A DNA stretch of 64,000 nt from Williamsia sp. 1138 (GCF_002095435.2 NZ_MJEJ02000034.1:55091-119090), one strand, 5' to 3'. Counted from the stretch's first letter, positions 34,596-43,361 are shown. Numbers and translations are program-made. The notes: generated from the sequence alone by a model not told the origin.

Positions 34596-35843
34596 TCAAC
34601 CTGTGATGGTCAGGTAGATCAGTGCGATGTTCAGCACGATGATGATGGCGGCGGTGAGCCACGCCAGGGATGTGGTGATCCGGTTGTTGATATCTGTGCC
34701 CATCAGTTGCTTGTCGCTGGTGAACCGCACCAGCGGTATCAGGGCAAACGGGATCCCGAAAGACAGGACGACCTGGGAGACGATCAATGCGCGGCTGGGA
34801 TCAACGCCGATGGCCAGCACCGTGATCGCAGGTATCAGGGTGATCAGGCGGCGCAGTACGAGCGGGATCTTGCGCTGCAACAGGCCGTCCATGATCATCG
34901 CACCGGCATAGGCCCCGACCGAGGTGGAAGCGAGACCGGACGCGAGGAGCCCGAGCGCAAACAGCAACGCGACAGCCTGGCCCAGCGTGTCGCCCACCGC
35001 CGCATGTGCGCCGTCGATCGAGTCGACGCCCTCGCGCCCGCGCAGGGTGGTCGCTGCGACGAGCAGCATGGACATGTTGACCGCGCCCGCGAGCAGCATC
35101 GCCAGGCCAACATCGATTTTCGTCACCCGCAGCAACCGCGCCCGAAGGGGTCCTTCAGGTTGATGCCCATGTCGGTCGCGCACCAACCCGGAGTGCAGAT
35201 ACACCGCATGGGGCATGACCGTTGCGCCCAGCATCGCCGCAGCGATCAGCACGCTCTCCGAGCCGTCGAATCGTGGTAGCAGACCGCCCAGGACGGCACC
35301 GGGGGGAGGGGGAGCCACAAACGTGCTGGTCAGGAATCCGATGGCGATGACAGCAAGCAGCCCGATGATGACCCGTTCAAACGGACGTTGACCACCCCTG
35401 TCCTGCACGAGTAGCAGTGCCATCGATACCGAGCCCGTGATCACCCCGCCGATCAACAGGGGCAGGTCGAACAGCAGGTTCAATGCGATCGCGCCACCGA
35501 CCACTTCGGCCAGATCGGTGGCCATGGCGACTATTTCGGCCTGGACCCAATAGGACAACCGGGTGCGCCGCGACGACCTCAGCCGCACGGTCTCGGGTAG
35601 CGATCTGCCGGTGACCACGCCGAGTTTGGCCGAAAGGAACTGCACCAGCCCGGCCATCACATTAGCGACCACGATGACCCACACCAACAAGTAACCGAAC
35701 TGCGCGCCGGCGCTGATATTGGACGCCACATTGCCCGGATCCACATAGGCGATCGCGGCGACGAACGCAGGACCGAGCAACATCGACCCGGATCGGGCGC
35801 GAGCAAGGCGAGGACGAACCGCTTCTTTCGTGCTGCGCTGCAT
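34596..35843 (-). CDS. mntH: Nramp-family Mn(II)/Fe(II) importer
   Basis: 415 residues from ATG 35843, with GGGAAGG upstream; a longer frame to 35906 lacks support. Eleven helices. The metal site is intact: AYVDPGNVASN in helix 1 (Asp, Asn) and ATVMPHAVYLHSGL in helix 6 (Met, His). Imports Mn(II) with protons. In this setting it could supply manganese as a counter to cadmium or copper stress. The upstream palindrome at 35862-35877 fits a metal-dependent repressor. Confidence 0.94.
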   Translation of the reverse strand: MQRSTKEAVRPRLARARSGSMLLGPAFVAAIAYVDPGNVASNISAGAQFGYLLVWVIVVANVMAGLVQFLSAKLGVVTGRSLPETVRLRSSRRTRLSYWVQAEIVAMATDLAEVVGGAIALNLLFDLPLLIGGVITGSVSMALLLVQDRGGQRPFERVIIGLLAVIAIGFLTSTFVAPPPPGAVLGGLLPRFDGSESVLIAAAMLGATVMPHAVYLHSGLVRDRHGHQPEGPLRARLLRVTKIDVGLAMLLAGAVNMSMLLVAATTLRGREGVDSIDGAHAAVGDTLGQAVALLFALGLLASGLASTSVGAYAGAMIMDGLLQRKIPLVLRRLITLIPAITVLAIGVDPSRALIVSQVVLSFGIPFALIPLVRFTSDKQLMGTDINNRITTSLAWLTAAIIIVLNIALIYLTITG

Positions 35844-35861
35844 CACAACCTTCCCGCCAGA

Positions 35862-35877
35862 GTTCGGGATCCCGAAC
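35862..35877. promoter_or_regulatory. Perfect palindrome upstream of mntH
   Basis: GTTCGGGATCCCGAAC is a perfect 16-bp palindrome ending 18 bp before the mntH ATG. Position and symmetry suggest a repressor site, for instance of an MntR/DtxR-type regulator not encoded here. Unrelated to the BlaI-type dyad. Confidence 0.55.
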
Positions 35878-36124
35878 AAATCTATTCGTAAGACCATAGA
35901 CCACAATCGTTCGACCTATCGAGCGACTCGTCGCTCGTCGCTCGTCGACACGGCGGCCTGCCGGCCGCCTTCCGCCACGCGGGCGCGGGGTTGCAAGAGT
36001 CGAACTTGGCCTCATGGAAACTGGGCGCCGGCCAGGCTGGCCGCTGCACGTCTCGACGATCGGTTATGTTGCGGCGGCGATCGTCTGGCGCATCGGCTCG
36101 CAGAAAACGTCACCCCTCGTCGCA

Positions 36125-36145
36125 ACTACTACCCTGTATAGTAAT
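36125..36145. promoter_or_regulatory. BlaI-type operator, second copC promoter
   Basis: ACTACTA-N7-TAGTAAT, one mismatch. TATAGT (36137-36142) inside it is a -10 hexamer, and the GTG start codons are 13-16 bp downstream, the same near-leaderless layout as the first copC. Confidence 0.78.
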
Positions 36146-36157
36146 TTGGGCAAGGTG

Positions 36158-36748
36158 GTGGAAACTTTGGTTCGAGCACGCATTCTGATCATTACCGCGG
36201 TAGCGGCCCTGGGCCTTCTCGCAGGCGCCGGCCCAGCATCGGCTCACAGTTCGCTGGTGACAGCCAGCCCGCAACGTGACGCGGTCCTCGACCAGTCGCC
36301 GTCGTCGATTGATCTCACCTTCGACCAGGATGTGTCAGACCGGTCGCCGGTGATCGTGTTAAGTGACTCCGCTGGGCGCGACATCGAGGTCTCGCAGCCG
36401 TCGGTCAGCGGGCCGTTCGTCACTGCTCCAATCTCATCGGAGCTCGAACCGGGCGTGTTCACCGTCAGCTTCGGTGTCGACTCGGCCGATGGGGATCCCG
36501 TCACAGGAGACTTCACCTTTGAGGTGGTGCCAGAAGGGACGGGGCAACTCGACGGACAAGGTCGCACCGACGCCCCGCCCACTGGTCCGGTACTGGCAGA
36601 TGTATCGGCAGCGATGCACAACGGCTCTGACGGATTGAACTGCGGCTGGCTATGGGGCTCTATCGCCGGGGCAATCATGCTACTGGCAGCGGGAATCGGC
36701 ATGTTCTATGTCATCGGCGCACGCAAAGCCCGAAACAACGACATATGA
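36158..36748 (+). CDS. copC: CopC-type exported copper protein, copy 2
   Basis: 196 residues from GTG 36158 (GTG 36155 also possible); the open frame runs further upstream across the operator, but those codons would lie before the promoter. A signal ending in PASAHSS exposes the N-terminal His. The CopC barrel has DQSPSSIDLTFDQDV and FGVDSADGDPVTGDF; the DxH copper ligand of the first copy reads DGD here, so His is replaced by Asp. A C-terminal anchor (about 168-188) follows CGW. Divergence from the first copy suggests a different role or affinity. Confidence 0.85.
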   Translation: METLVRARILIITAVAALGLLAGAGPASAHSSLVTASPQRDAVLDQSPSSIDLTFDQDVSDRSPVIVLSDSAGRDIEVSQPSVSGPFVTAPISSELEPGVFTVSFGVDSADGDPVTGDFTFEVVPEGTGQLDGQGRTDAPPTGPVLADVSAAMHNGSDGLNCGWLWGSIAGAIMLLAAGIGMFYVIGARKARNNDI

Positions 36749-37037
36749 ACCCAGCATCGGAGAGGTCTAGCAGCCGTCTCTGAACGTGCAGGCGTCACCC
36801 TTCAGCCAGAACGACACTCGAATGCCCGATAGTGGTCGCGAATCGGAAGGCTTTTATGCCACAACAATAGTCAAGATTGCGGCAAGGCTCGGAGGAATTT
36901 TAAAGGCAGCTGGGGCCAATCGCCTCCAAGGAGGCGATTCTCGTGGGTATCTCTGGCCTAGATTAGCGTAACGTTCCGTTACTAGCTGCGAAAATATTGC
37001 GCTGCAATTGATTACATAATACGCCAGGCGGAGTTGG
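36749..37037. other. Intergenic region with two perfect dyads
   Basis: No gene is seen. Hairpin AATCGCCTCC / GGAGGCGATT (36918-36939) around AA could terminate copC transcription, although no T-run follows. GTAACG-TTC-CGTTAC (36968-36982) looks like a TetR-type operator without a nearby target start. The region is unusually AT-rich for this window. Confidence 0.45.
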
Positions 37038-37667
37038 TCAGAGTTCGTTCTGCAGGGCGATTCTGTTGGTGGTAAGGGCGTCGGTGAGCATGGTCGGGTC
37101 GCCGCCGTCGGCGGGAGTGACGCCGGCGGCGGTGAGGTGGCGCAGTCCGCGGTCGAGTTCGCGTAGGGCGCGGTGGATTGCTGCTTCGGGGATCGCGATG
37201 TCGGGATACTCGCGGCTGGTGGTGTGGCCGGTCAGGGCGGCGCGTTCGATCAGCAGCCCCCAGGCGGCGATCAGGGCTTGGGATTCACGATGAGCGGCTA
37301 GGACGTCGCCGGGATCACTGCCGCCCGCGGAGGTCGACAGTTCGACGGCGATCGCGAGTCCGGCGATGGTCCGGGCGGCCAGGGCCAAAGGAATGGTGTG
37401 GGTGATGGGTAGGTCGAGCAGGTCCTGTCCTGGCTGCTCTTTGGCGAACGGTTCGACCGCCTGGCCAGCTAGAGACTGCGCATCGGCGATTGTGAAGTTG
37501 GTGCGGGCGGTCTTCTCGGTGATTCCCGGCCGGTCGGCCACGGTACGAACATGGTTCTCGATCAGCGCGGCCACCGCGCCCCGCGGCGCAGTCAATCCGT
37601 GCTGCCCTGCGTGCTCGCAGAATGCATCGACGTACTCATCAGACCAGCGCCGCTTCATGTTGCTCAC
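37038..37667 (-). CDS. Hypothetical protein
   Basis: 209 residues, mostly alpha-helical, without signal or membrane segments. The first 40 residues are basic (MKRRWSDEYVDAFCEHAGQHGL), then long amphipathic helices with ALAARTIAGLAIAVEL and AAWGLLIERAAL. I do not recognise the family. A promoter dyad (37767-37784) lies 100 bp upstream. The gene borders decayed DNA. Confidence 0.6.
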   Translation of the reverse strand: MSNMKRRWSDEYVDAFCEHAGQHGLTAPRGAVAALIENHVRTVADRPGITEKTARTNFTIADAQSLAGQAVEPFAKEQPGQDLLDLPITHTIPLALAARTIAGLAIAVELSTSAGGSDPGDVLAAHRESQALIAAWGLLIERAALTGHTTSREYPDIAIPEAAIHRALRELDRGLRHLTAAGVTPADGGDPTMLTDALTTNRIALQNEL

Positions 37668-37766
37668 CGGCCATTATGGCCACCGGGAGTGGGGACTGAC
37701 TACACATCTGGGACACCGTCTGCGCACATCCACCGTCGACCGTCGATGCAATGAGAGCCGGTACGG

Positions 37767-37784
37767 TTCGTCATTAGTGACGAA
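37767..37784. promoter_or_regulatory. Inverted repeat shared with two other sites
   Basis: TTCGTCA-TTAG-TGACGAA is perfect. Related sites at 45903-45926 and 47207-47225 have the same core. Here and at 47207 the flanking sequence, a -10-like hexamer and a start reading ATTACGCCGATA, is also conserved, so both are copies of one divergent promoter. Confidence 0.55.
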
Positions 37785-37825
37785 ATACAGTGCACCACAT
37801 ATGATTACGCCGATAGCAAATACTG

Positions 37826-38215
37826 CGTCGGGTCAGCTTCGATGTCAGGATTGTGCCGCTCGGCGCAGCAGTGACGGGCCGACGGCGGCTATGACCGCAG
37901 TGCCCCCAGCGAGTAGACTCCGATTCCGGCAGCTCGACGGGGGACGCCGTTGCGTGCGGCCGCTATCACTACGCCCGCGTCTACGAGGTCCATCGCGATA
38001 CCGGCTTGCAGTACTGACCGCCTAACGGTCTGATCGGGGTGCAGTGCTGCGGCGCCAAGCGCGATGTCGCGAACGCCGAATGCTTTAATCCAGATGCCGC
38101 GGTCTGGTCCGGGGTAGTCGACCCCGAGGGCGCGGTGCACGCGGGCCGGCGCCAGTGCTGTCGTCGCACCCAATACGATTCGGCCGATGCCGATCGCCGT
38201 TCCGTTTGGTGGTCG
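37826..38215 (-). pseudogene. Frameshifted copy of the DUF4267-like gene
   Basis: The nucleotide sequence runs parallel to the intact gene at 46688-47098 from the C-terminus to residue about 15. One base is missing near 37918, in AGTAGACTCC against AGTAGGACCCC, so the reading frame leaves GVPRRAAGIGV into stop. The start codon is also lost. Together with the remnant next to it, this is a decayed copy of the small-gene module found at 43.6-47.1 kb. Confidence 0.75.
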
Positions 38216-38330
38216 GTATGAGTCCGTGGGCGTCGATGGTTTGGTGTGATTTAGTCCGATCTTGGCCGTGGGTAGGTTGCCGGATGTGTGGGGGCGTTCG
38301 AGCGGTCTCGCAGTTTGTGCACTCGCGCGT

Positions 38331-38528
38331 TCGATTGAGTGATGGGTCTGTTGAGAACGGTGCCAGGCGATGCCGGTTGAGCGCATCGCGGTAGGTGCCT
38401 CAATGGCGTTGATGCGTTCGACGATGCCGTTTAAGTCAATGATTTCGCGTGCCGTGTCTATGGACCGGGAACGGTTCTTCCGGGCTGCCGACCGTTCATC
38501 AACCGGCTGACGCGCTGCGCGCCAGAAG
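38331..38528 (+). pseudogene. Fused remnants of glyoxalase and thiol-protein genes
   Basis: The first 60 bases match the start of the glyoxalase gene at 43609 (GATGGGTCTGTTGAGAACGG against GATGAGTTTGTTGAGGGTGG). From about 38400 the sequence matches the end of the next gene (44245-44380). The roughly 600 bp between have been deleted. No reading frame remains. Confidence 0.7.
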
Positions 38529-40553
38529 CTAGTCGTACGGGTCGCGGGTCTGAGTCCGGCCGGAGAGTTGGGCGAGCATCGCGTTGTAGCTTGCCAACTC
38601 TGCACCGTCGTCGCGTTCTTCGCGTCGGTCGAATCGCTTCGCCTGCCGTTGATCCTGCCGACTCCACTGCACCAACAACGCGAGCATCACCAAGACCAAC
38701 GGGATCTCACCCGCCGCCCAGGCGATGCCACCACCGAGGCGCTGGTCACTCATCAGATCGGGGTTCCACGGCAGCATCAGGCTGTTGTAGTAGTTACGCG
38801 CGATGATGTTGTCGGTGCTCATCAACGCGACACCGAAGAACGCGTGGAACGGCAAGGAGCCGAACACCATCGCGAGCTTGGCCACCGGTGACAGCGTGCG
38901 CGGTGCTGGGTCGATACCGATGACGACCCAGTAGAAGAGATAACCGCTGACCATGAAGTGCAGGTTCATCACGACGTGCGCCGCGTGATAGTCCGCCAGT
39001 AGTTCGAACAGGCCGCCCAGGTACAGCACGTAGTAGCTGCCGACGAACAGTACAGACGCCACCAGCGGGTGGGTCATGAACTTCGAGAACGGACTGTGCA
39101 GGAGCGTTAGAATCCATTCCCGGGGTCCCGGCGGTGCGCCGCGCCCGGCCGGTGCCAACGCTCTGAGCGCCAAGGTGACCGGACCACCGAGTACGAGAAG
39201 CACCGGCACCAGCATCGACAGCACCATGTGCGCGATCATGTGCATGCTGAACAGCGCAGGGGCGTATTTGCCCAGCCCGGACGACGTGGCGAACAACAGC
39301 GCCGCACAGCCCAGCATCCAGGCGATCGTGCGGCCGATCGGCCACGCGTCGCCGCGCCGACGGAGCCTGATCACTCCCCGCAGATAGACGACGGCCATCG
39401 CGATCGCCAAGGTTCCGAACAGCAGGTCGAAGCGCCAATCGGTCAGCAGGCTCCCGAAGGTCGGCGCTTCGTCGATCCGATATCCGAGCACGAGTTCGGC
39501 GGCCGGCATGTCCGCCGGGTTGACGTTGGCAGGTGGCGGGGTACGCGAGAGACCGACTGCGATACCGAAGGTCGCCGCAAACACGAGTAATTCGACGAAT
39601 GCGAATCTGACGAACGGCTTACGCTCGTCGCCGCCGGTCAAGGCCGGGATGGTCGTGCGACGATGCCAGGCGCCGAACCCGCCGAGGATCACCAACGCGG
39701 AGAGTTTGGCGAGCACCAGTTGCCCGTACGTCTCGGTGAAGAGTTGATCGATGTGCACGCGAACGAGAGCGTTGATGACACCGCTGGCTCCGACGACGAT
39801 GAAGCACCAGAAAGCCACCCGCGAATATCGCCGGGCCGCGAGCGCGGTGAACTGCCCGCCCCCGCGCGCGTAGGCCAGCAGCGCGAACAGGCCACCCATC
39901 CACAGGCAGGCGCCGACGATGTGCAGGATCAGGCTGTTGGTGGCGACATCGTGACTTCCGCCGGTCGAAGAATGCCCCGCGATGGCTATCGGCATCAGCG
40001 TCAGCAATGCCAAAGGCAAAGTGATGAGGGTCCAGGTCCATCGCAACGCGATCCGGGCGACGATTGCGCAGATCAGAGCGAAGATCGCCGTCCACAACCA
40101 TGATCGCGCATCGGCCACCTGGTCGAAGGCGGTGGTCATGCGATCGACAGTCAGCGTCTCAGACAACGGGAAGCCGGACGCATCTGAGATCGTCAGCGGG
40201 ATCATGAGCAGTGCCGCGATCGCCCAGACCAACGCTCCCACCGATGCGAACCGGATTGCGCGGTACCCGCCGACGTCGAGAATCCCGTCGGATTGCGGCG
40301 GAACGAAGAACGCTGCGAACAGCGCCCCGCCCACGGCCACCACGGCACCGATCTCACCTATCGTCTGCACGGTGGGCAGCCCGTAGCGTGTCAGCGCGCC
40401 GGGGTCACCGACGCCGGCCAGGTCCAGCGCCTTGCTCGCGGAGATGGCGGTGACAGCAATGGCGACGGCGGCCGCAACCCAGGCCAGCACCCAGCCGATG
40501 CTCGCCGCGGCGCTACGGCGGATGTCGATCGAATCGGCGCTCGGCGTACTCAC
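38529..40553 (-). CDS. CopD-CtaG fusion membrane protein
   Basis: 674 residues from GTG 40553, close to the size of M. tuberculosis Rv0102; the frame opens 27 codons earlier. The first half (about 1-340) is a CopD copper-import domain with LILHIVGACLWMGGLFALL and the paired His of GHSSTGGSHDV. The second half (about 380-650) is a CtaG domain with MHMIAHMVLSMLVPVLLVLG and MNLHFMVSGYLFYW. Copper taken from CopC proteins outside would be passed to oxidase assembly. No BlaI-type dyad is visible upstream, so it may be regulated separately. Confidence 0.9.
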   Translation of the reverse strand: MSTPSADSIDIRRSAAASIGWVLAWVAAAVAIAVTAISASKALDLAGVGDPGALTRYGLPTVQTIGEIGAVVAVGGALFAAFFVPPQSDGILDVGGYRAIRFASVGALVWAIAALLMIPLTISDASGFPLSETLTVDRMTTAFDQVADARSWLWTAIFALICAIVARIALRWTWTLITLPLALLTLMPIAIAGHSSTGGSHDVATNSLILHIVGACLWMGGLFALLAYARGGGQFTALAARRYSRVAFWCFIVVGASGVINALVRVHIDQLFTETYGQLVLAKLSALVILGGFGAWHRRTTIPALTGGDERKPFVRFAFVELLVFAATFGIAVGLSRTPPPANVNPADMPAAELVLGYRIDEAPTFGSLLTDWRFDLLFGTLAIAMAVVYLRGVIRLRRRGDAWPIGRTIAWMLGCAALLFATSSGLGKYAPALFSMHMIAHMVLSMLVPVLLVLGGPVTLALRALAPAGRGAPPGPREWILTLLHSPFSKFMTHPLVASVLFVGSYYVLYLGGLFELLADYHAAHVVMNLHFMVSGYLFYWVVIGIDPAPRTLSPVAKLAMVFGSLPFHAFFGVALMSTDNIIARNYYNSLMLPWNPDLMSDQRLGGGIAWAAGEIPLVLVMLALLVQWSRQDQRQAKRFDRREERDDGAELASYNAMLAQLSGRTQTRDPYD

Positions 40554-40993
40554 CCTTTCAGGGTAAGCAGCGAGCGCTGCGCCGAAGACACTGGCCACAG
40601 AGCAGCCCACCGCCCGCGACCCCGAGGAATGCACTCGCGCTGCACCGGGAACGGCTCAGGATCACGAGGGTGCACGCGGCCGACCAGCGTAGACCCACTC
40701 GTTCGTGGGCGATAATATCGTTGTATGTCGATCATGAGCGCAGTCTGCGCTGCTACCGGCGAGACGACGTCTGCAAACCCACTTGGTGCGGTGACTATGT
40801 GTCCTCGTCTGTCAGAACGCGCGCCCTCCCGGGTTGATGCTGATGGGCTCCTGTGGAGCTGGGCCGTGGTCGCCGGAGTTCATGACGTGACCGATGTCGT
40901 CGTTATCGGCACCCCCGGAGGCGAGCCGGTCGGGCGGCAGCACGGGCTGGCCGCCCCGGGTGGTCAGGACCGTGTCGTGGGGGAGTGGCACTG
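40554..40993. other. Intergenic region, no confident gene
   Basis: Frames are open on both strands (for example plus 40725-40997 and minus 40812-41060), but they overlap lspA, lack homology I recognise and have no ribosome-binding sites. ATAATATCG near 40710 is the only AT-rich patch and may hold a promoter. Confidence 0.4.
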
Positions 40994-41497
40994 GTGAGTA
41001 TCTCCCACGAACCCAGCGCCACCGCGACACCACAGCGCCGGGTATTGGTCTATGTGGCAATGGTTTTGACGACTCTTGCTCTTGTTTTTGATCCGATCGC
41101 CCGTGCCACGCTTGCCGATGGCCGCATCGTTGACCTTGGCCCGCTGGAGCTTCGGTTGGCGTTCAACACCGGGGTCGCTTTTAGCTTGGGCAATCAACTT
41201 CCCGCTGCGGCCCTGATTGCGGTTACCGCTGCAATCACTGTGGGTATTGGCATCTACGCGTGGGTCAGCGCACCGCATCACCACACAGTGCACGCCATGT
41301 GCCTGGCCGCCATCTTCGCCGGCGCCACGGCCAACGTCATCGATCGGCTCATCGACGGCAAGGTGACAGACTATTTCCACACCGGGTGGTGGCCCACATT
41401 CAACCTCGCCGATACCTATATCACTTGCGGCGCAGTGGTTCTCATCGTGGCTGTGTTCATGGAGCGGCCAGCGGACACGGCAAGCTCATCTCAGTGA
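40994..41497 (+). CDS. lspA: Lipoprotein signal peptidase II, copy 2
   Basis: About 167 residues from GTG 40994 with GGGGAG eight bases upstream. Four helices and the catalytic pair in [18 protein letters not shown] and [12 protein letters not shown]. The catalytic stretch is nearly identical to copy 1 (27441), so the two derive from related plasmid-borne genes rather than from the usual housekeeping locus. It is not part of a respiratory operon and converges on the cyclase gene, overlapping its end by 12 bp. Confidence 0.9.
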   Translation: MSISHEPSATATPQRRVLVYVAMVLTTLALVFDPIARATLADGRIVDLGPLELRLAFNTGVAFSLGNQLPAAALIAVTAAITVGIGIYAWVSAPHHHTVHAMCLAAIFAGATANVIDRLIDGKVTDYFHTGWWPTFNLADTYITCGAVVLIVAVFMERPADTASSSQ

Positions 41498-42259
41498 CCT
41501 GGTGGTGGCGCCTCGCGAGTTAGGGCTTTCTAGCGCCGGTGTGCTGCCCCGGGGTGAGGCCAGGCTGGCGGTCTGCTCGTTGGTGTGGTCGTAGCGTTCG
41601 GCGCAGTCGGTTGAGCAGAACCACCACCGGTCGGTGCCGGTCTGTCGGTGTGCCGGTGCTGTCGCTGGGTCGATCCGCGCTCCGCATATCGGGTCGCTGG
41701 GATGGCGGGCTGGGGTGAGTGCGAGGGCGTGCAGCTCGACGGGGGCGCTGATGTTGCGCAGCCCCCGAGACCCCAGTGCCGTGGTGGGCCATCCGATGCG
41801 GGTGGCGGCGGGCAGTACCGGGGTGGTGATGACCGCCTGGCCTGCGCCGGCGAGGGCGGTGATGCGGGCAGCGACGTTGACGGTATGCCCGAACAGATCG
41901 CCGTCGCGGACGATCGCTGTGCCGTGGTGGATCCCGGCGCGCAGCGTGAGGAATCCATCGTGGTCGGCGACGGCGTCCGACAGGGTGTTGATCGTGGCGA
42001 GCATCGCATCGGTGGTGTCGGCGGCGAGCATCACCGCATCGCCGATGGTCTTGATCACTCGGACACCCGGGTGAAGCGCTCGCCGGGCCTGTTCGGCCAG
42101 CGCGAGAGCGAGTTCGGCGGCTTCCTGGTCCCCGCAGATCTCGGTCAGCACGCTGAAGCCGGCGAGGTCGACGAATGCGACGGTGACCTGCACCTGCTCC
42201 AGTCCGGCCAGCTCGTTCGAGTTCGCGCCGTGGTGGTGCGGGTGCGACGGCGCGATCAT
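41486..42259 (-). CDS. Class III nucleotide cyclase fused to a YHS metal domain
   Basis: 257 residues. The cyclase domain (about 22-180) has [13 protein letters not shown] (first metal Asp), [10 protein letters not shown] (second metal Asp) and [10 protein letters not shown] (transition-state Asn/Arg region), so it can act as a homodimeric adenylate or guanylate cyclase. Then a short linker and a YHS/TRASH-like motif: [10 protein letters not shown]...WWFCSTDC, with Cys at typical spacing for metal. The ATG overlaps the methyltransferase stop by four bases. A cyclase whose output is set by metal binding is a reasonable inference. Confidence 0.85.
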   Translation of the reverse strand: MIAPSHPHHHGANSNELAGLEQVQVTVAFVDLAGFSVLTEICGDQEAAELALALAEQARRALHPGVRVIKTIGDAVMLAADTTDAMLATINTLSDAVADHDGFLTLRAGIHHGTAIVRDGDLFGHTVNVAARITALAGAGQAVITTPVLPAATRIGWPTTALGSRGLRNISAPVELHALALTPARHPSDPICGARIDPATAPAHRQTGTDRWWFCSTDCAERYDHTNEQTASLASPRGSTPALESPNSRGATTRSLR

Positions 42260-42852
42260 CGGTCACCGCCGCGGCGCGCGCGAAACCGGGTAGTGACCGC
42301 ATTCTCCCGGATCCGGAGGTCGGTCAGCGGCAGGGTGTGAAGATGCGGGCGTAGCTCGCCACGGCTGATGAACCGGTGCGGTGCACCTTCGAGGCGATGC
42401 AGCAGCCGTGCCGGTGCGCTGGCGAGCAGGTCGTAGCCCACCAGTACCCCGCCGGGCGCCAGCACCCGGACCGCTTCGGCCAGGGCCTTCTCCCAGTCGA
42501 GCACGTGGTGCAACATGATGAACGAGACAACGGTGTCGAAGGCGCCGTCCGGAAACGGCAACGCGGTGGCATCGGCGACCCGAGCGTGAGCACGACCTCG
42601 GAAAGGTTGCATCCGGCGCCCGGCGGCCTCGACCATCTCGGGATCGATATCGGTCACTGTTAGGTCAACTAGATCTGGTGGCGCCGTCGCGAGGATTTGG
42701 GTCGCCATTGCACCACTGCCGCCACCGATCTCGAGCACCCGGCCCCGAGGCTCGATGCCCTGCAACGCCCACGGCAGCACCCATCTGCCCGTTGCCGCCT
42801 CCCAGGGTGCGCTGCGACAGAACAGTGACTCGATCGTCGACATCGATGGCAT
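42256..42852 (-). CDS. Class I SAM-dependent methyltransferase
   Basis: 198 residues. Motif I is VLEIGGGSGAMA, motif II TVTDIDPEMVEAA, then VADATALPFPDGAFDTVVS and MLHHVLDWEKALAEAVRVLAPGGVLV. The substrate is not predictable; the UbiE-like pattern is shared with small-molecule and metal(loid) methyltransferases. It lacks the Cys set of ArsM. It is divergent from the CmtR-like regulator and overlaps the cyclase gene. Confidence 0.88.
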   Translation of the reverse strand: MPSMSTIESLFCRSAPWEAATGRWVLPWALQGIEPRGRVLEIGGGSGAMATQILATAPPDLVDLTVTDIDPEMVEAAGRRMQPFRGRAHARVADATALPFPDGAFDTVVSFIMLHHVLDWEKALAEAVRVLAPGGVLVGYDLLASAPARLLHRLEGAPHRFISRGELRPHLHTLPLTDLRIRENAVTTRFRARRGGDR

Positions 42853-42925
42853 ACCGGCGGCTCCTTACACACTTTGTCCGGGGCGCGTCGCCCGGAAATG
42901 TCGTGGTACTCGATTACACCACAAA

Positions 42926-42946
42926 ATATCGCTATCATCGCCATAT
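42926..42946. promoter_or_regulatory. Putative CmtR-type operator
   Basis: ATATC (42926-42930) and CATAT (42942-42946) flank an imperfect dyad with inner CGC/GCC, between the methyltransferase start and the regulator ATG (42945). AT-rich repeats of this kind are normal for SmtB/CmtR proteins. Confidence 0.45.
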
Positions 42947-43361
42947 GACGATGAATAAGAGTGCGGTGGCGACCGGCGCGGACCTCGATCCGGCGGTGGC
43001 GTTGTTTCACAGCCTGTCCGACGGCACCCGGTTGGCGATCGCGACCCGGCTTGCCCAGGGCGGTGAGGCCCGGGTGGCCGATGTGATGGCTGAGCTGGGG
43101 TTGGCGCAGTCGACGGTCTCGGCGCATGTGGCGTGCCTGCGGGACTGCGGGCTGGTGGTCGGCCGTCCGGTGGGGCGGCAGGTGTTCTACAGCCTGGCGC
43201 GGCCGGAGCTGATGGACCTGCTCGCCGCGGCGCAGACACTGCTGGCGGCGACCGGGAACGCTGTTGCGTTGTGTCCTACGTACGGCACTGACAGCAAGTG
43301 TTGCGACGGCCCAGAGCCCGGAGTCGGCGCCCCGGAGGGCAAAGCGACGGTGTGGCGATGA
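42945..43361 (+). CDS. cmtR: CmtR-like Cd/Pb-sensing repressor
   Basis: 138 residues from ATG 42945. The metal site of M. tuberculosis CmtR, Cys57, Cys61 and Cys102, is matched by VACLRDCGLV (Cys64, Cys68) in the recognition-helix area and by VALCPTYG (Cys110). A further KCC (119-120) lies behind. Ser-rich winged helix LAQSTVSAHVA. Divergent from methyltransferase-cyclase, which it may control, and translationally coupled (ATGA) to the stump of a P-type ATPase gene. Confidence 0.88.
   Translation: MTMNKSAVATGADLDPAVALFHSLSDGTRLAIATRLAQGGEARVADVMAELGLAQSTVSAHVACLRDCGLVVGRPVGRQVFYSLARPELMDLLAAAQTLLAATGNAVALCPTYGTDSKCCDGPEPGVGAPEGKATVWR

Noticed and set aside
38770..38790. TGTAGTAGTT inside the CopD-CtaG gene
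   Set aside because: It encodes the conserved Tyr-Tyr-Asn of the CtaG domain, no dyad is formed and it is far inside the gene.
40812..41060. Open frame on the minus strand before lspA
   Set aside because: It overlaps the supported lspA start, and there is no recognisable sequence or ribosome site.
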